Below, one piece after another: positions 39,184-48,682 of a stretch of 64,000 nt of DNA. Both the position numbers and the translations under genes were made by a program. The stretch is from positions 124,001 through 188,000 of the forward strand of contig NZ_CP071409.1 in the NCBI RefSeq assembly GCF_022647505.1. Direction: 5' to 3'. The DNA is from [Pantoea] beijingensis. GTDB taxonomy: Bacteria > Pseudomonadota > Gammaproteobacteria > Enterobacterales > Enterobacteriaceae. Below the pieces are notes generated by a model. That model was given only the letters and a program-made list of their open reading frames with translations. It made no database searches and had not been told where the DNA came from. Each line of letters begins with the position of its first letter. Position 1 is the stretch's first letter.

Positions 39184-39344
39184 ACTTAAATCCATGATTT
39201 TATTGTCTTTTTATATTTGCCAATGCATGTTAGCATGCAGCCTCTCCTGATGATTTTCCAATGAGTAATGGACGATTCTTCCCACATGGAAGAATGCTAA
39301 GTGCCTGCTCTCAGCCTGTATTTGAAGTGTGACGGACATACGAC

Positions 39345-39917
39345 ATGAACCTGTATGCAATGATTATTCTCGCCTTCGGCATGTCCATGGATGCTTTCGC
39401 CGCAGCCATGGGTAAAGGTGCTGCGCTGCATCGGCCCACATTCAAAGAGGCAATTCGTACTGGCTTAATTTTTGGTTGTATTGAAGCACTAACCCCCATT
39501 ATCGGCTGGGCCATCGGCCAGGCAGCCAGCCAGTTTGTGATGGCATGGGATCACTGGGTAGCCTTTGTCCTGCTGTTTATTCTTGGTATGCGTATGATTG
39601 TTGAAGGTCTGCGCCACGGCAAGCAAGAGGATGTTGCGCCACTTCAGCGCCACGGTTTCTGGCTACTGGCGGCAACGGCGGTAGCAACCAGCCTGGATGC
39701 GCTGGCAATTGGTGTAGGGTTAGCCTTTCTCCAGGTTAATATTATTACTATGGCACTCACTATTGGCGCGGCTACAACGGTAATGGCGACCGCAGGTATT
39801 TTGCTGGGACGCTGTATTGGACCTGTGATGGGTAAATGGGCTGAAGTGCTGGGAGGGATTGTGCTGATTGGCATTGGTACGACCATCTTAATTGAGCATC
39901 TTGGCGTGCTGAACTGA
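39345..39917 (+). CDS. mntP: Manganese efflux pump MntP
   Basis: A 190-residue membrane protein with six helices and the two internally repeated motifs of the family, [16 protein letters not shown] (residues 8-23) and [16 protein letters not shown] (about 112-127), whose Asp residues are needed for transport. It exports Mn2+. Confidence 0.95.
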   Translation: MNLYAMIILAFGMSMDAFAAAMGKGAALHRPTFKEAIRTGLIFGCIEALTPIIGWAIGQAASQFVMAWDHWVAFVLLFILGMRMIVEGLRHGKQEDVAPLQRHGFWLLAATAVATSLDALAIGVGLAFLQVNIITMALTIGAATTVMATAGILLGRCIGPVMGKWAEVLGGIVLIGIGTTILIEHLGVLN

Positions 39918-39946
39918 CTTATCACGTACCGCGTTTTGCTAAATTT

Positions 39947-39995
39947 TGTGATCTGCTTCAAAAAAATTGTCTGAAAAACACGCGCAAGTTATAAT
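39947..39995 (+). promoter_or_regulatory. azuC promoter with CRP-like site
   Basis: TTGTCT (39967-39972) and TATAAT (39990-39995) are separated by 17 bases, a near-ideal sigma-70 promoter, placing the transcript start near 40002. TGTGA-N6-TCAAA at 39947-39962 is a CRP-like site with one good half. E. coli azuC is repressed by CRP. Confidence 0.6.
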
Positions 39996-40032
39996 ATTTT
40001 TTGTGTTTTTCAAAAAAATAGCAGGTTTTCCA

Positions 40033-40110
40033 ATGAAAAAATTCTTTCGCTATGTATTCCGCGCCTATGTTGAAACCTATCAGCATGTTCCGCCGGGTGC
40101 GATGAACTAA
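40033..40110 (+). CDS. azuC: AzuC-like small protein (25 residues)
   Basis: ATG 40033 to TAA 40108-40110 encodes 25 residues, beginning MKKFFRYVFRAYVETY and ending VPPGAMN. This fits E. coli AzuC (28 residues: basic amphipathic N-terminus, conserved aromatic positions, then DVPPGNM). AGG lies eight bases before the ATG, and a strong promoter lies about 37 bases upstream. AzuC binds the membrane and is reported to modulate the aerobic glycerol-3-phosphate dehydrogenase GlpD, while its RNA also acts as a base-pairing sRNA. Homology is from motif pattern and size only, but promoter, ribosome site and signature together make it convincing. Confidence 0.72.
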   Translation: MKKFFRYVFRAYVETYQHVPPGAMN

Positions 40111-40281
40111 TTATAACGTTTTCTGTAGCCACGCTTGCGAGGCTGGCCGTTTAGCCTTGATCCCCTCAACGTCCCCCTGTAAGCGTTGCTCCATATTGGC
40201 TATTCGATGCGGCCACCTCTTCCCCGGCGTAATTTGCACAAAAACTTTTCCCGGATGGATTGTTTTGTTACGTAAGAGCGC
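40111..40281 (-). pseudogene. Possible gene remnant (C-terminal fragment)
   Basis: On the minus strand one frame is open from about 40281 to TAA at 40113-40111 and reads like coding sequence (GKVFVQITPGKRWPHRIANM, then KRPASQAWLQKTL). There is no good start: the first ATG lies well inside and leaves only about 28 residues. It looks like the tail of a decayed gene, of a family I cannot name, wedged between azuC and the fluoride riboswitch. Confidence 0.3.
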
Positions 40282-40294
40282 CTATGATTTTTGC

Positions 40295-40363
40295 GCGGGG
40301 TGATGGCGTTCCACCTCTCCCAACCGCCAGCTTGATAGTTAAGCGGCTGATGACGCCTGGCAT
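40295..40363 (+). ncRNA. Fluoride riboswitch (crcB motif)
   Basis: The conserved elements appear in order: GGGGTGATGGCGTTCC at 40297-40312, CCAACCGCC ending at 40328, and GGCTGATGACGCCTGGC at about 40344-40361. These match the crcB RNA consensus (GGxGATGGxGTTCxCC, AACCGCC, GCTGATGxCxCCTxC). Binding fluoride turns on crcB downstream. The 100 bases between the aptamer and crcB would hold the expression platform. Confidence 0.88.
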
Positions 40364-40469
40364 ACTTATCCTCTTTGTGGGGGAGCGGGGTGTGTCAGGA
40401 GTTCAGCATATTATCTCTTCTCCTGTATCCCTCGCTCTGAACCTCTGTAATTATGATGGAACTGTTTGA

Positions 40470-40847
40470 ATGGTAAAATCTCTGCTGGCGGTAATGATAG
40501 GGGGTGCTGCGGGTTGCGTGCTGCGCTGGCTTATTTCTTTGCGTTTTAACGCCTTATTCCCAAATCTCCCGCCGGGAACGCTGATAGTGAACCTGGTTGG
40601 CGGATTAATTATTGGTATGGCACTGGCGTGGTTCATGAAAAACCCACAGATAGACACCGTGTGGAAACTGCTGATCACCACCGGATTGTGCGGCGGAATG
40701 ACCACGTTCTCCACCTTTTCCGCCGAGGTGATGGTGTTACTACAAAGCGGCAAATATCTGTGGGCCATGGCCAGCATCATGACGCATGTGATTGGCTCCC
40801 TGCTGATGACCTTTGCCGGATTTGCTTTAGTGACCGCGCTGGGCTAA
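40470..40847 (+). CDS. crcB: Fluoride channel CrcB/Fluc
   Basis: A 125-residue protein with four membrane helices. It has GGAAGCVLRW at the start, NLVGGLIIG containing the conserved Asn, and GLCGGMTTFSTFS containing the fluoride-path Phe, Ser and Thr residues. Dual-topology dimers let F- leave the cell. The riboswitch upstream confirms the role. Confidence 0.96.
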   Translation: MVKSLLAVMIGGAAGCVLRWLISLRFNALFPNLPPGTLIVNLVGGLIIGMALAWFMKNPQIDTVWKLLITTGLCGGMTTFSTFSAEVMVLLQSGKYLWAMASIMTHVIGSLLMTFAGFALVTALG

Positions 40848-40900
40848 CGCTGGCAGACGCTGTATTTCCCCGGAAATGAGTGCCAGCCCCCGGTCGGCAT

Positions 40901-42031
40901 TCATTTCGCTTCATTTTTGCGATAGGGCAGTGCATCACGTGCTTCCTGCGCCCACCCTTCTACTGCGATCCGTTCCTCTTGCAGATAATCGGCAACCGCT
41001 TCGCGCAGGCCTGGATGGCAAAGATAGTGCCACGAATGAGTCAGAACCGGTTCGAAGCCGCGGATCAGTTTGTGTTCACCCTGAGCGCCAGCGTCAAACC
41101 GATTAAGTCCATTGGCAATGGCATAATCCATTCCCTGGTAAAAACAGGTTTCAAAATGGAGTCGATCAAATTCGGCAAGCGATCCCCAGTAGCGGCCATA
41201 AAAAGTGTTACCGCTGACCAGACTGAACGCCATTGCGACCTGATGCCCGTGTTGACTGGCGATGACCACGCGAATGTTCTCCGGCATTCGCTCAGCCAGC
41301 AGACTGAAAAAGTGGCGGGTGAGATAGGGACTTTGGCCGCGGACCGCATAGGTATTTGCATAGCAGGTATAGACGAAATCCCATTGCGATTCGTTAAGCT
41401 GCGCGCCTGTAAACCACTCAAATTCGATGCCTGAAGTCGTGACCAGCTCGCGCTCTTTCCTGATCTGCTTACGTTTGCGCGACATTAAGGTATCAAGAAA
41501 GTCCTGGAAATCACGGTAACCGCGATTATGCCAGTGATACTGACAGCCCAGCCGCGATAGCCACGCCGGTTCCGCGGCAAGAAGCGTATTAGCCTGTGTG
41601 TCCGTAAAATTAATATGGGCTCCGGAGAGCTGTTGATGGCGTAAAAATTCGGGAAGCTGTTCCAGTAGCTGCGCGACTGCTGCGCGCTCTCCAAGCAACC
41701 GCGCACCCCCTACCGGGCTGAAAGGGATCGCCCCCAGCCATTTGGGGTAATAGGCAATTCCGGCGCGATGGCAGGCATCGGCCCATGCGTGATCGAAAAC
41801 GTATTCCCCACTGGAATGGCTCTTACGATATCCCGGAACTGCGGCACGAATTTGTCCCTGGTGCTGCCAAATCAGATGCTCTGGCTGCCAGCCCGATCGC
41901 CCCCCTACACAGCCGCTCTCTTCAAGCGTGCTGAGAAAAGCATGGCGCAGAAACGGATTATCATCGCTAAGCAGGGCATCCCACTGGGCGGCGGGCAGTT
42001 CAGACAACGAAGAGAGTGACGAAAATGACAT
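40901..42031 (-). CDS. FemAB/GNAT-like protein (DUF482, PF04339 type)
   Basis: A 376-residue soluble protein of the family once named peptidogalycan biosynthesis protein, with an acyl-CoA N-acyltransferase (GNAT/FemAB-like) fold. Supporting patterns are MSRKRKQIRKERE near residue 190, NTYAVRGQSPYLTRHFF, FYGRYWGS and HFETCFYQGMDYAI. GGAG precedes the ATG by about seven bases. The substrate is unproven; transfer of an aminoacyl or acyl group is the family expectation. Confidence 0.82.
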   Translation of the reverse strand: MSFSSLSSLSELPAAQWDALLSDDNPFLRHAFLSTLEESGCVGGRSGWQPEHLIWQHQGQIRAAVPGYRKSHSSGEYVFDHAWADACHRAGIAYYPKWLGAIPFSPVGGARLLGERAAVAQLLEQLPEFLRHQQLSGAHINFTDTQANTLLAAEPAWLSRLGCQYHWHNRGYRDFQDFLDTLMSRKRKQIRKERELVTTSGIEFEWFTGAQLNESQWDFVYTCYANTYAVRGQSPYLTRHFFSLLAERMPENIRVVIASQHGHQVAMAFSLVSGNTFYGRYWGSLAEFDRLHFETCFYQGMDYAIANGLNRFDAGAQGEHKLIRGFEPVLTHSWHYLCHPGLREAVADYLQEERIAVEGWAQEARDALPYRKNEAK

Positions 42032-42172
42032 CGTTTTGCTCCGGTAGGAAATGCCGTTAAGGGCCCTGGTACATCGGCAAGCGGTGTCAAATTATACCCG
42101 TGCATAGAGCGCCGTGCATCTGTTGTTGAAGCACTTGATGCGGTATCCGGACCGCTAGCTCAATATATTCAA

Positions 42173-42931
42173 TCAGTCCCTGTTTATCTGTAAGGCCAGG
42201 GCGCTGGCGGGATCGAATAACGATAAACTTTCAATCTGATCGAGCAGAATGACCTTGCGAAACATCATTGCGGATTTAGGTTCCGAGGTTAACGTTATAC
42301 CGTGCTCGGCATACCATGCGCTGTAGTTATGTTCAATACAGAGCTCCAGTGATTTGCTGCTGCGATAGCCACTCAGCATCGGGATAACCACCACGTTATT
42401 GGCTGAGGTATTGTCAAATGACGCGGTATGGATCATACCGATATAGATTCGGCGAGATTTCAGCGTTATCCATGCTAGTTCCCCCTCTTCCATACATTGA
42501 TACAGCAGCCCTTCGACGCCGTTGGCGCGCGTTAGCCGCTTATACAGCGTCTGCCGCCCGGTGCTATTCAAGCGTGCACTGGGAGCCCAGTTTGAGCGAT
42601 ATAAACAGAAAATTACCGAGAATGACAGCATGATCACCACAGGAGCCTGTATGCCCAGAAAACTCCAGGTCATAAAATCAATCTGGTAATGGTGATGTGT
42701 TCCGCTATCAAACAGCGGCAACGCGTTCATCACTGCGGAGGTACTAAGCAGCAGTAGCCAGATAATTCCTGTGGCCGCTACCCCTTGCAGTACGAAAATA
42801 CAACCATAAAGCGCGACCAGAAAATAGACATCCCAGCCGAACGTACGCTTTATTTTCAATCGGGTAGAGAGATCGCGACTGGTATACCAGTAACCGCATA
42901 CCATCAGTACCATAAAAATGGCGGTTCCCAT
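42173..42931 (-). CDS. Membrane protein with C-terminal soluble domain, unknown
   Basis: 252 residues. The first half has three hydrophobic segments (near residues 4-16, 32-65 and 92-110). The second half is soluble and contains AWITLKSRRIYIGMIH and VVVIPMLSGYRS, a pattern recalling small Sm-like barrels or the DUF6338 group, though I am not confident. It starts one base after the stop of the small gene upstream, so the two are almost certainly translated together. Confidence 0.65.
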   Translation of the reverse strand: MGTAIFMVLMVCGYWYTSRDLSTRLKIKRTFGWDVYFLVALYGCIFVLQGVAATGIIWLLLLSTSAVMNALPLFDSGTHHHYQIDFMTWSFLGIQAPVVIMLSFSVIFCLYRSNWAPSARLNSTGRQTLYKRLTRANGVEGLLYQCMEEGELAWITLKSRRIYIGMIHTASFDNTSANNVVVIPMLSGYRSSKSLELCIEHNYSAWYAEHGITLTSEPKSAMMFRKVILLDQIESLSLFDPASALALQINRD

Positions 42932-42932
42932 A

Positions 42933-43133
42933 TCATTGCGCTCGCTTCAGGACGTTAACGTGATAATCGAAGTCGCGTTGCACCTCTTCATTGAGGTTAT
43001 TAACCATCGCGTTACCATCTTCATCAATAATGATGCGCTCACCATCGGCAATCGATTCCTCAATATCGCTACGACTCATCACCTGTAATAACTCTTCGGG
43101 GCTGTAAAAAAGTGAACGTATCAGTTTAAACAT
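42933..43133 (-). CDS. Small acidic protein of unknown function
   Basis: 66 residues from MFKLIRSLFYSPEELLQVM. ATG 43133 has GAGGA eight bases upstream, so the longer reading to 43172 is not needed. It is acidic in the middle (DIEESIADGERIIIDEDG) and predicted helical with one short strand pair. It forms a two-gene unit with the membrane protein at 42173-42931. Confidence 0.65.
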   Translation of the reverse strand: MFKLIRSLFYSPEELLQVMSRSDIEESIADGERIIIDEDGNAMVNNLNEEVQRDFDYHVNVLKRAQ

Positions 43134-43264
43134 GGTGTTTTCCTCGTGGGTTTTTATCAGTTTAGGAAGCATTACCGATACCGCGTAGGGGGATCATTCT
43201 GTTTTTTATCAACGGCGGCGTGCCGTCTCGTGAGTCTGCTTCTGTCATGGGGACAGGGTGATGC

Positions 43265-44620
43265 TCAGGATTGGTCATCCTGCTGCCGCTGGGCCAGCAA
43301 GCGGGCTTCTCTTCTGTTAAGCAACGGCGTAACGGTCATGCCATGCACCACAATGCTGGCAACCACCAGCGTAAAGGCCATATCCACCATGCGCCTGGCA
43401 TCGGCGCCAACAACGCCATGCATCCAGGCATAGGCAATATAGTTAATGCTGCCGATACCGCGTATCCCTAGCCAACCGATCAGCATTCGCCTTCCTGACG
43501 GCATCTTGCTCCCCATGGTTGCGATATAAACGGCGAGTGGACGGATAACGATAAACAGGATTGCCGCGAGCAATAAGCCGGTCAAATCCCAGTGATGGGC
43601 CAGTGTAATACCGAGGACAACCACCATCACCGCAGCCAGCAGGCGTTCAACGGTATCACCAAAAGAGAGTGCATCACCGACCACCAGACCGACGGACTTT
43701 GTCAGGCCTTCACCGGCGTAATGGTGACGCTGGTTAATATTCACCAGCGCTTCAGCGGGTGGGTGTTGATCGTTCTCCGGTAAGTTCTCTGGTGGATGCC
43801 GCGCAATTACACGCAGCTCGGCACGTCGCAGGCCAACGCCAGCAGCAAATGCCGCGAGGAAACCGGATGCGTCAAGCGCCTGAGCCGCCGCGTAGCTCAA
43901 TGCAATCAGCGCCAGTGCCAGAAAATCGTTCGGAGCAATATCCTGATGTACGCTGCGTAAATGGGTGGCCAGCACGCCAATCGCACTTCCCAATGCAAAA
44001 CCAATGGCAACACCGCCTACTAGCGCCCACAAAACATCAATTGTCGCCCAGTGGGCGAGCATACCGGGTGAAACCGGCGTTTGGCTGGTAATGAGCAATA
44101 CGGCGAGCATTAATAGTGGTAGCGCGGAACCATCGTTCATGCCCGCTTCACTGGAAAGCGCAACGCGTAATGAGTCATCGTCCCGGGCGTCATTGACTGA
44201 TATCAGGCTGGCAAGCACGGGATCGGTGGGAGCGACGATGGCGCCGAATGCCAGCGAAAGCGGCCACGAAAACCCGGCGAGGTAGTGCGCGGCGATGGCA
44301 ATCCCCGCGACGGTCATCAACATCGCGGGAAAGGCTAACATCAGCCCAATGCGCCAGCTATGAGCGCGAAAGGGTAAGCGTAGTTTAAGGCCGGTGATAA
44401 ACAGCGATGCTGCCATCGCAATTTCGGTCAGGCGTGCCGACAGATTGGCATGTTCAACGATGTCTATCCGTAATAAATCCAACACCCATGGGCCACAGAT
44501 CACGCCTGCAATAAGGTATAGGCTAAATGAGGTGATAGGGCCGCGATGTATCCATCCTGATGCCAGTGACATCAATAACAACAGGCCGCCAATTGCTGCG
44601 GTCCAGCCAAGAAAACCCAT
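43265..44620 (-). CDS. Na+(K+)/H+ antiporter, NhaP-type CPA family
   Basis: About 451 residues with 11-13 membrane helices. It shows the CPA ion-site patterns GAIVAPTDPVLASLI (TDP) and SSEAGMNDGSALPLL (ND), and a C-terminal region with RRMLIGWLGIRGIGSINYIAY. ATG 44620 is preceded by GAGGG. It exchanges Na+ or K+ for protons and helps pH or salt tolerance. It is divergent from the SDR gene, with a perfect CRP palindrome between them. Confidence 0.88.
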   Translation of the reverse strand: MGFLGWTAAIGGLLLLMSLASGWIHRGPITSFSLYLIAGVICGPWVLDLLRIDIVEHANLSARLTEIAMAASLFITGLKLRLPFRAHSWRIGLMLAFPAMLMTVAGIAIAAHYLAGFSWPLSLAFGAIVAPTDPVLASLISVNDARDDDSLRVALSSEAGMNDGSALPLLMLAVLLITSQTPVSPGMLAHWATIDVLWALVGGVAIGFALGSAIGVLATHLRSVHQDIAPNDFLALALIALSYAAAQALDASGFLAAFAAGVGLRRAELRVIARHPPENLPENDQHPPAEALVNINQRHHYAGEGLTKSVGLVVGDALSFGDTVERLLAAVMVVVLGITLAHHWDLTGLLLAAILFIVIRPLAVYIATMGSKMPSGRRMLIGWLGIRGIGSINYIAYAWMHGVVGADARRMVDMAFTLVVASIVVHGMTVTPLLNRREARLLAQRQQDDQS

Positions 44621-44759
44621 ACAATGTTTGCCCTCATAGTGTGTTAACAACGAACGAGTACTCTGTTAAGCCTGGCATATTGCGCAAAACATTCACTTTT
44701 ATCTCAAGTCTGCGGGTGTGGTAACGGGAGAGTCCCGACTCGCCATCACAGCAGGTCGA

Positions 44760-44775
44760 TGTGACATTCGTCACA
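44760..44775. promoter_or_regulatory. CRP-binding palindrome
   Basis: TGTGACATTCGTCACA is a perfect match to TGTGA-N6-TCACA. It lies in the 204-base gap between the divergent antiporter and SDR genes, centred about 57 bases before the SDR start, and could act on both. Confidence 0.75.
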
Positions 44776-44824
44776 TGTGGACTATGCTTTATTACTCCGA
44801 AGTTAATTACCGAAGGAGCACAGC

Positions 44825-45715
44825 ATGAGCGAACACAACAAACTGCTAGCCGCTGGCGACTATCCCGTCCCCCCTTTTCCTGAGCAGCCACAATCCGCAC
44901 CGGGCCTGGCCAGTAAAATGATCCCGGTCCCCGACCATGGTGAAAAAAGTTATCGCGGATCGGGAAGACTGGCGGGCAGGAAGGCGCTAATCACCGGCGG
45001 TGATTCCGGTATCGGCCGCGCGGTAGCCATCGCCTACGCGCGTGAAGGGGCTGATGTGGCCATTAACTATCTGCCGGAAGAGGAATCGGACGCGGTAGAA
45101 GTGATTAAGCTGATTGAAGCCGAAGGACGTAAAGCGGTTGCCATTCCTGGCGATATTCGCAGCGAATCATTTTGCCAACGGCTGGTAAAAGAGGCGGCAG
45201 AGAAATTGGGTGGCCTTGATATCCTGGTTAACAATGCCGGCCGGCAGCAGTTTGCAAAATCGATCCGCGATCTGAGCACCGAAGATTTTGACGCGACCTT
45301 TAAAACGAACGTCTATGCGTTGTTCTGGATCACCAAAGCGGCGTTGGAGCACCTGCCGCGCGGGGCTTCGATCGTTAATACGTCGTCGGTGCAGGCTTAT
45401 AAGCCCAGTGAAATTCTACTGGATTACGCGCAGACCAAAGCGGCGATTGTGGCCTTCACCAAATCGCTGGCTAAGCAACTGGGCGAAGAGGGTATCCGCG
45501 TTAATGCGGTGGCCCCCGGACCGTACTGGACACCGCTGCAGTCCAGCGGCGGACAGCCGCAGGAAAAAGTGATGCAGTTTGGTGCGTCAACGCCGCTCGG
45601 ACGCCCCGGTCAGCCCGCCGAAATTGCGCCGCTCTATGTGACGCTGGCTTCACATGAGAGTAGCTTTACCTCCGGCCAGGTGTGGTGTTCAGATGGCGGA
45701 AACGGTACCTTGTAA
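44825..45715 (+). CDS. SDR-family oxidoreductase (YghA-like)
   Basis: A 296-residue short-chain dehydrogenase/reductase with a 40-residue N-terminal extension ([29 protein letters not shown]) typical of the YghA/glucose-dehydrogenase-like stress group. The coenzyme motif is [10 protein letters not shown], then NNAG, catalytic Ser in NTSSVQ and the pair Y/K in YAQTK. AAGGAG lies seven bases before the ATG. NADP-dependent reduction of an aldehyde or ketone is expected, and the substrate is unknown. Members of this group are often general-stress genes. Confidence 0.9.
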   Translation: MSEHNKLLAAGDYPVPPFPEQPQSAPGLASKMIPVPDHGEKSYRGSGRLAGRKALITGGDSGIGRAVAIAYAREGADVAINYLPEEESDAVEVIKLIEAEGRKAVAIPGDIRSESFCQRLVKEAAEKLGGLDILVNNAGRQQFAKSIRDLSTEDFDATFKTNVYALFWITKAALEHLPRGASIVNTSSVQAYKPSEILLDYAQTKAAIVAFTKSLAKQLGEEGIRVNAVAPGPYWTPLQSSGGQPQEKVMQFGASTPLGRPGQPAEIAPLYVTLASHESSFTSGQVWCSDGGNGTL

Positions 45716-45792
45716 GGCCGTATCGTGTGGTCGATATCTCGGTGTGGCCTGCGCGGGGCCGTCGAGCTCCGCACGTCGTACATGCTGATATC

Positions 45793-46473
45793 TTATTGGG
45801 CAATATGACCGGATAACAGGGCGGCGCGCAGCGATTCAAGCGTCGCCGTTTTCCCCACAATACCGCCCTGGGCCGCGATCATCGCCAGTGTTGCCTGCTT
45901 AAATTCAGGAAAGTAACTCTCTGTGGCGTCCTCAATCAGCAGGTTTGCGTAGCCGCGGTCATTCGCTTCGCGCATGCTGGTTTGTACACAGACTTCGGTG
46001 GTGACGCCTGCAAAAATCAGCTGAGTAATACCTGCCGACTGCAGGCGTGAGTGGATATCGGTATGATAAAACATCCCTTTTCCCGGTTTATCAATCACCC
46101 ATTCGTCCTGCCGGGGGGCGACCGCATTAATAATTTGGTTTCCGGGTTCACCGCGGATCAGTATGCGTCCCATTGGGCCCGGATCGCCGATCTGTAAACC
46201 GCTGTCCCCTAAACGACGTTTTCCGATCGGGCAGTCGCTGAGATCCGGCAGATGTGATTCCCGGGTGTGGATCACGCTGATGCCGTGTTCTCGCGCCAGC
46301 CCCAGCAGTGTAGCAACCACAGGGATAATCTTTTTTAGCGGCGTGACGTCATTACCCAGCGCAGCACCAAATCCGCCCTCTTCAATAAAGTCCCTTTGCA
46401 TATCAATAATAACCAACGCCGTCTGGGCTGGAATAAAGGTGAATGTAGCCGGATATGCAGCAACGGCGATCAT
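45793..46473 (-). CDS. Isochorismatase-like cysteine hydrolase (copy 2)
   Basis: A 226-residue cysteine hydrolase with the triad D24 (VIIDMQRDF), K129 (VIDKPGKG) and C162 (GVTTEVCVQ). The Lys-Cys distance (33) equals that of biuret hydrolase. It is the last gene of the seven-gene operon, starts four bases inside the ATPase gene, and is a paralogue of the hydrolase at 47987-48682 (shared DKPGKGxFY and MREANDRG). It probably cleaves an amide or ureido bond in a small nitrogen compound. Confidence 0.85.
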   Translation of the reverse strand: MIAVAAYPATFTFIPAQTALVIIDMQRDFIEEGGFGAALGNDVTPLKKIIPVVATLLGLAREHGISVIHTRESHLPDLSDCPIGKRRLGDSGLQIGDPGPMGRILIRGEPGNQIINAVAPRQDEWVIDKPGKGMFYHTDIHSRLQSAGITQLIFAGVTTEVCVQTSMREANDRGYANLLIEDATESYFPEFKQATLAMIAAQGGIVGKTATLESLRAALLSGHIAQ

Positions 46474-47990
46474 GCTTCGCTCCCGGCCATATGGCGGCCT
46501 AACTCAGCACGATCCGCGCCCTGTGTTTGCGTGGAAAAGTGTATCTCTCCATCGTGGATCACCAGAATGCGATCCGACAGCGAAAGCAATTCGTCCAGAT
46601 CCTCACTGAGTATCAGCACCGCCGTGCCACGATTACGGGCATCGATAATTCGCTGATGGATTGCGGCGATGGAGGTAAAATCCAGTCCAAAAACAGGGTT
46701 AGAGACAATCAGTACCGCAACGTCATCACTCAATTCTCGTGCCAGTACGGTACGCTGCACATTCCCTCCGGACAGGGTTCCTACGGGACGTTCAGGGACG
46801 GCGGGGCGTACAGTAAACTCAGCGATGCGTTCTTGTGCGTGGGCGAGGATAGCGCGACGGTTAAGCATCCAGCCCATTTTACGCATCGGAGGGCGATCAT
46901 AATTGCGTAGCGCCAGGTTATCCGCCACGCTCATGGAGGCAATGCAGGCGTTACGCAGCGGCTCTTCAGGCAGGCTGAAGACTTTCTCTCGCTGCATCTC
47001 TTTGCGGGTGGCGTGATAGCGTTTGCCGTTTATGCGAATTTCACCTGCGCTGGCCTTACGCTGGCCGAGCAGCGCTTCGGTAAGCTCGCGCTGACCGTTG
47101 CCGGATACGCCAGCAATACCGATTATCTCGCCGGGTCTGACCTGTAACGAGAGATTTTTGACTGCCAGCGTACCTTTATCGCCGGGAACATCCAGGTGGT
47201 GCACCTCAAGTATTGCCGGCTGGACCTCATCCACAGCGACGTGCTGAGTTTGCTGCTGACCCATGGGGGCCTGTCCCATCATCCAGGTGGCCATTTCACT
47301 TTGATGCGTGTCGTGCACGGCGGCGCTGGCAACATGACACCCCTTGCGCAGGACGGTTACGTCATCTGCATAGTGTTCTACTTCACGAAATTTATGGGTG
47401 ATCATCAGGACGGTGATATCTCCCGCGTGTGCCATATCACGCATCAACCCCAGTACCTCATCGGCTTCCTGTGGTGTAAGTACTGATGTCGGCTCGTCCA
47501 GAATAATAAAGCGGCGCGCCAGGTAGAGCTGTTTAAGAATCTCTAGCTTTTGTTTTTCACCCGCCGCCAGATGACTCACCGGACGGGTGATATCCAGTGA
47601 AAATGGCATCTGCGCCATAAAGTCCTGCAACCGCTCGCGCTCTTGCCGCCAGTTGATCCGCCAGGGAAGATCGTCACGCGACAGTACCAGATTCTCCGCG
47701 ACGTTCAGGCCTGGGGCGACGGTAAAGTGCTGATAGACCATACCGATACCCAGTGCATGCGCCTCTTTTGGCGTACGAACCGACTGCTCGCGATCGTTAA
47801 TGAGAAGACTACCCTCGTCCAGCGGGTCATAGCCAACCAGCCCTTTAACCAGCGTGCTTTTACCCGCCCCGTTTTCACCCAGTAACGCATGGATAGTGCC
47901 CGCGCGCACGTTAAAGGACACGGCATCCAACGCTCTGAAACTGCCAAAATTCTTAGTCGCCTTCCAGATTTGCAGGCCAGGCGCCTTCAT
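46470..47990 (-). CDS. ABC transporter ATPase, BMP/nucleoside type (two domains)
   Basis: About 506 residues with two ATPase halves like RbsA or YufO. The first has Walker [10 protein letters not shown], signature [11 protein letters not shown] and Walker [10 protein letters not shown]. The second has [16 protein letters not shown] (degenerate) and [16 protein letters not shown]. It powers the importer made by the two permeases and the BMP protein. ATG 47990 follows GAGAGG and overlaps the preceding stop (ATGA). The insertion of a hydrolase gene between permeases and ATPase is unusual for this transporter type. Confidence 0.9.
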   Translation of the reverse strand: MKAPGLQIWKATKNFGSFRALDAVSFNVRAGTIHALLGENGAGKSTLVKGLVGYDPLDEGSLLINDREQSVRTPKEAHALGIGMVYQHFTVAPGLNVAENLVLSRDDLPWRINWRQERERLQDFMAQMPFSLDITRPVSHLAAGEKQKLEILKQLYLARRFIILDEPTSVLTPQEADEVLGLMRDMAHAGDITVLMITHKFREVEHYADDVTVLRKGCHVASAAVHDTHQSEMATWMMGQAPMGQQQTQHVAVDEVQPAILEVHHLDVPGDKGTLAVKNLSLQVRPGEIIGIAGVSGNGQRELTEALLGQRKASAGEIRINGKRYHATRKEMQREKVFSLPEEPLRNACIASMSVADNLALRNYDRPPMRKMGWMLNRRAILAHAQERIAEFTVRPAVPERPVGTLSGGNVQRTVLARELSDDVAVLIVSNPVFGLDFTSIAAIHQRIIDARNRGTAVLILSEDLDELLSLSDRILVIHDGEIHFSTQTQGADRAELGRHMAGSEA

Positions 47991-48682
47991 TGGACGCCTC
48001 TCTGTAACCACTCAAGCAGCATTGACGAGTGTCCTACTGCACCGAACACGCCACCTTGCATTTTTACCATATTCAGTGCGGCCAGATGATTGTTGTAATC
48101 GGTAGCCGCGCAGCAATCTTCAAGGATCAGACACTCAAATCCGCGATCGTTAGCTTCGCGCATGGTGGTGTGTACGCAAACGTCGGTGGTGATCCCGGTT
48201 AAAATCAGGTTTTCAATGCCGCGCGTACGCAGTATTAGCTCAAGATCGGTGGCATAGAACGAACCTTTTCCTGGCTTATCAATAATGACCTCATTAGGGA
48301 GTGGTGCGAGTTCATCAATGATTTCCCAACCGGGCTCGCCGCGGATCAGCACTTTGCCGCAGGGACCTTCATCACCAATACCTGCACCCTTAGTCCGTGA
48401 GCGCCAGCGTTTATTGGCGGGTAAATCGGAGAGGTCCGGACGATGCCCTTCGCGGGTATGAATAAGGGTAAAGCCATGTTGTCGCATTTCCGCCAGTAGC
48501 TGTGCAATCGGCGCGATAGGCGCGCGCGTCAGGGAGATGTCATAGCCCATGGCATCGACATAACCTCCTGGTCCGCAGAAATCGGTCTGCATATCAATAA
48601 TTAGTAGTGCGGTATTACCCGGATGCAGGTTGCCGTTCCACGGCCAGGCGTATGGGGCGCTGGGAAGAAAGACGTTATTCAT
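47987..48682 (-). CDS. Isochorismatase-like cysteine hydrolase (copy 1, biuret-hydrolase-like)
   Basis: 231 residues from ATG 48682 (AGGAG eight bases upstream). The triad D30, K136 and C169 has spacings 106 and 33, the same as D36-K142-C175 reported for Rhizobium biuret hydrolase. The pattern [19 protein letters not shown] and a Gly-Gly turn near VKMQGGVFG complete the family signature. It overlaps the nitrilase gene by four bases upstream and the ATPase gene by four bases downstream. Biuret, a ureido acid or a related N-carbamoyl compound is a likely substrate, but this is inference. Confidence 0.87.
   Translation of the reverse strand: MNNVFLPSAPYAWPWNGNLHPGNTALLIIDMQTDFCGPGGYVDAMGYDISLTRAPIAPIAQLLAEMRQHGFTLIHTREGHRPDLSDLPANKRWRSRTKGAGIGDEGPCGKVLIRGEPGWEIIDELAPLPNEVIIDKPGKGSFYATDLELILRTRGIENLILTGITTDVCVHTTMREANDRGFECLILEDCCAATDYNNHLAALNMVKMQGGVFGAVGHSSMLLEWLQRGVQ

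Noticed and set aside
39190..39344. Possible yybP-ykoY manganese riboswitch ahead of mntP.
   Set aside because: The conserved GGGGAGTAG and loop motifs were not found. Only a small hairpin is present.
40260..40469. 69-codon open frame before crcB.
   Set aside because: It covers the fluoride riboswitch, and its sequence is explained by the RNA motif.
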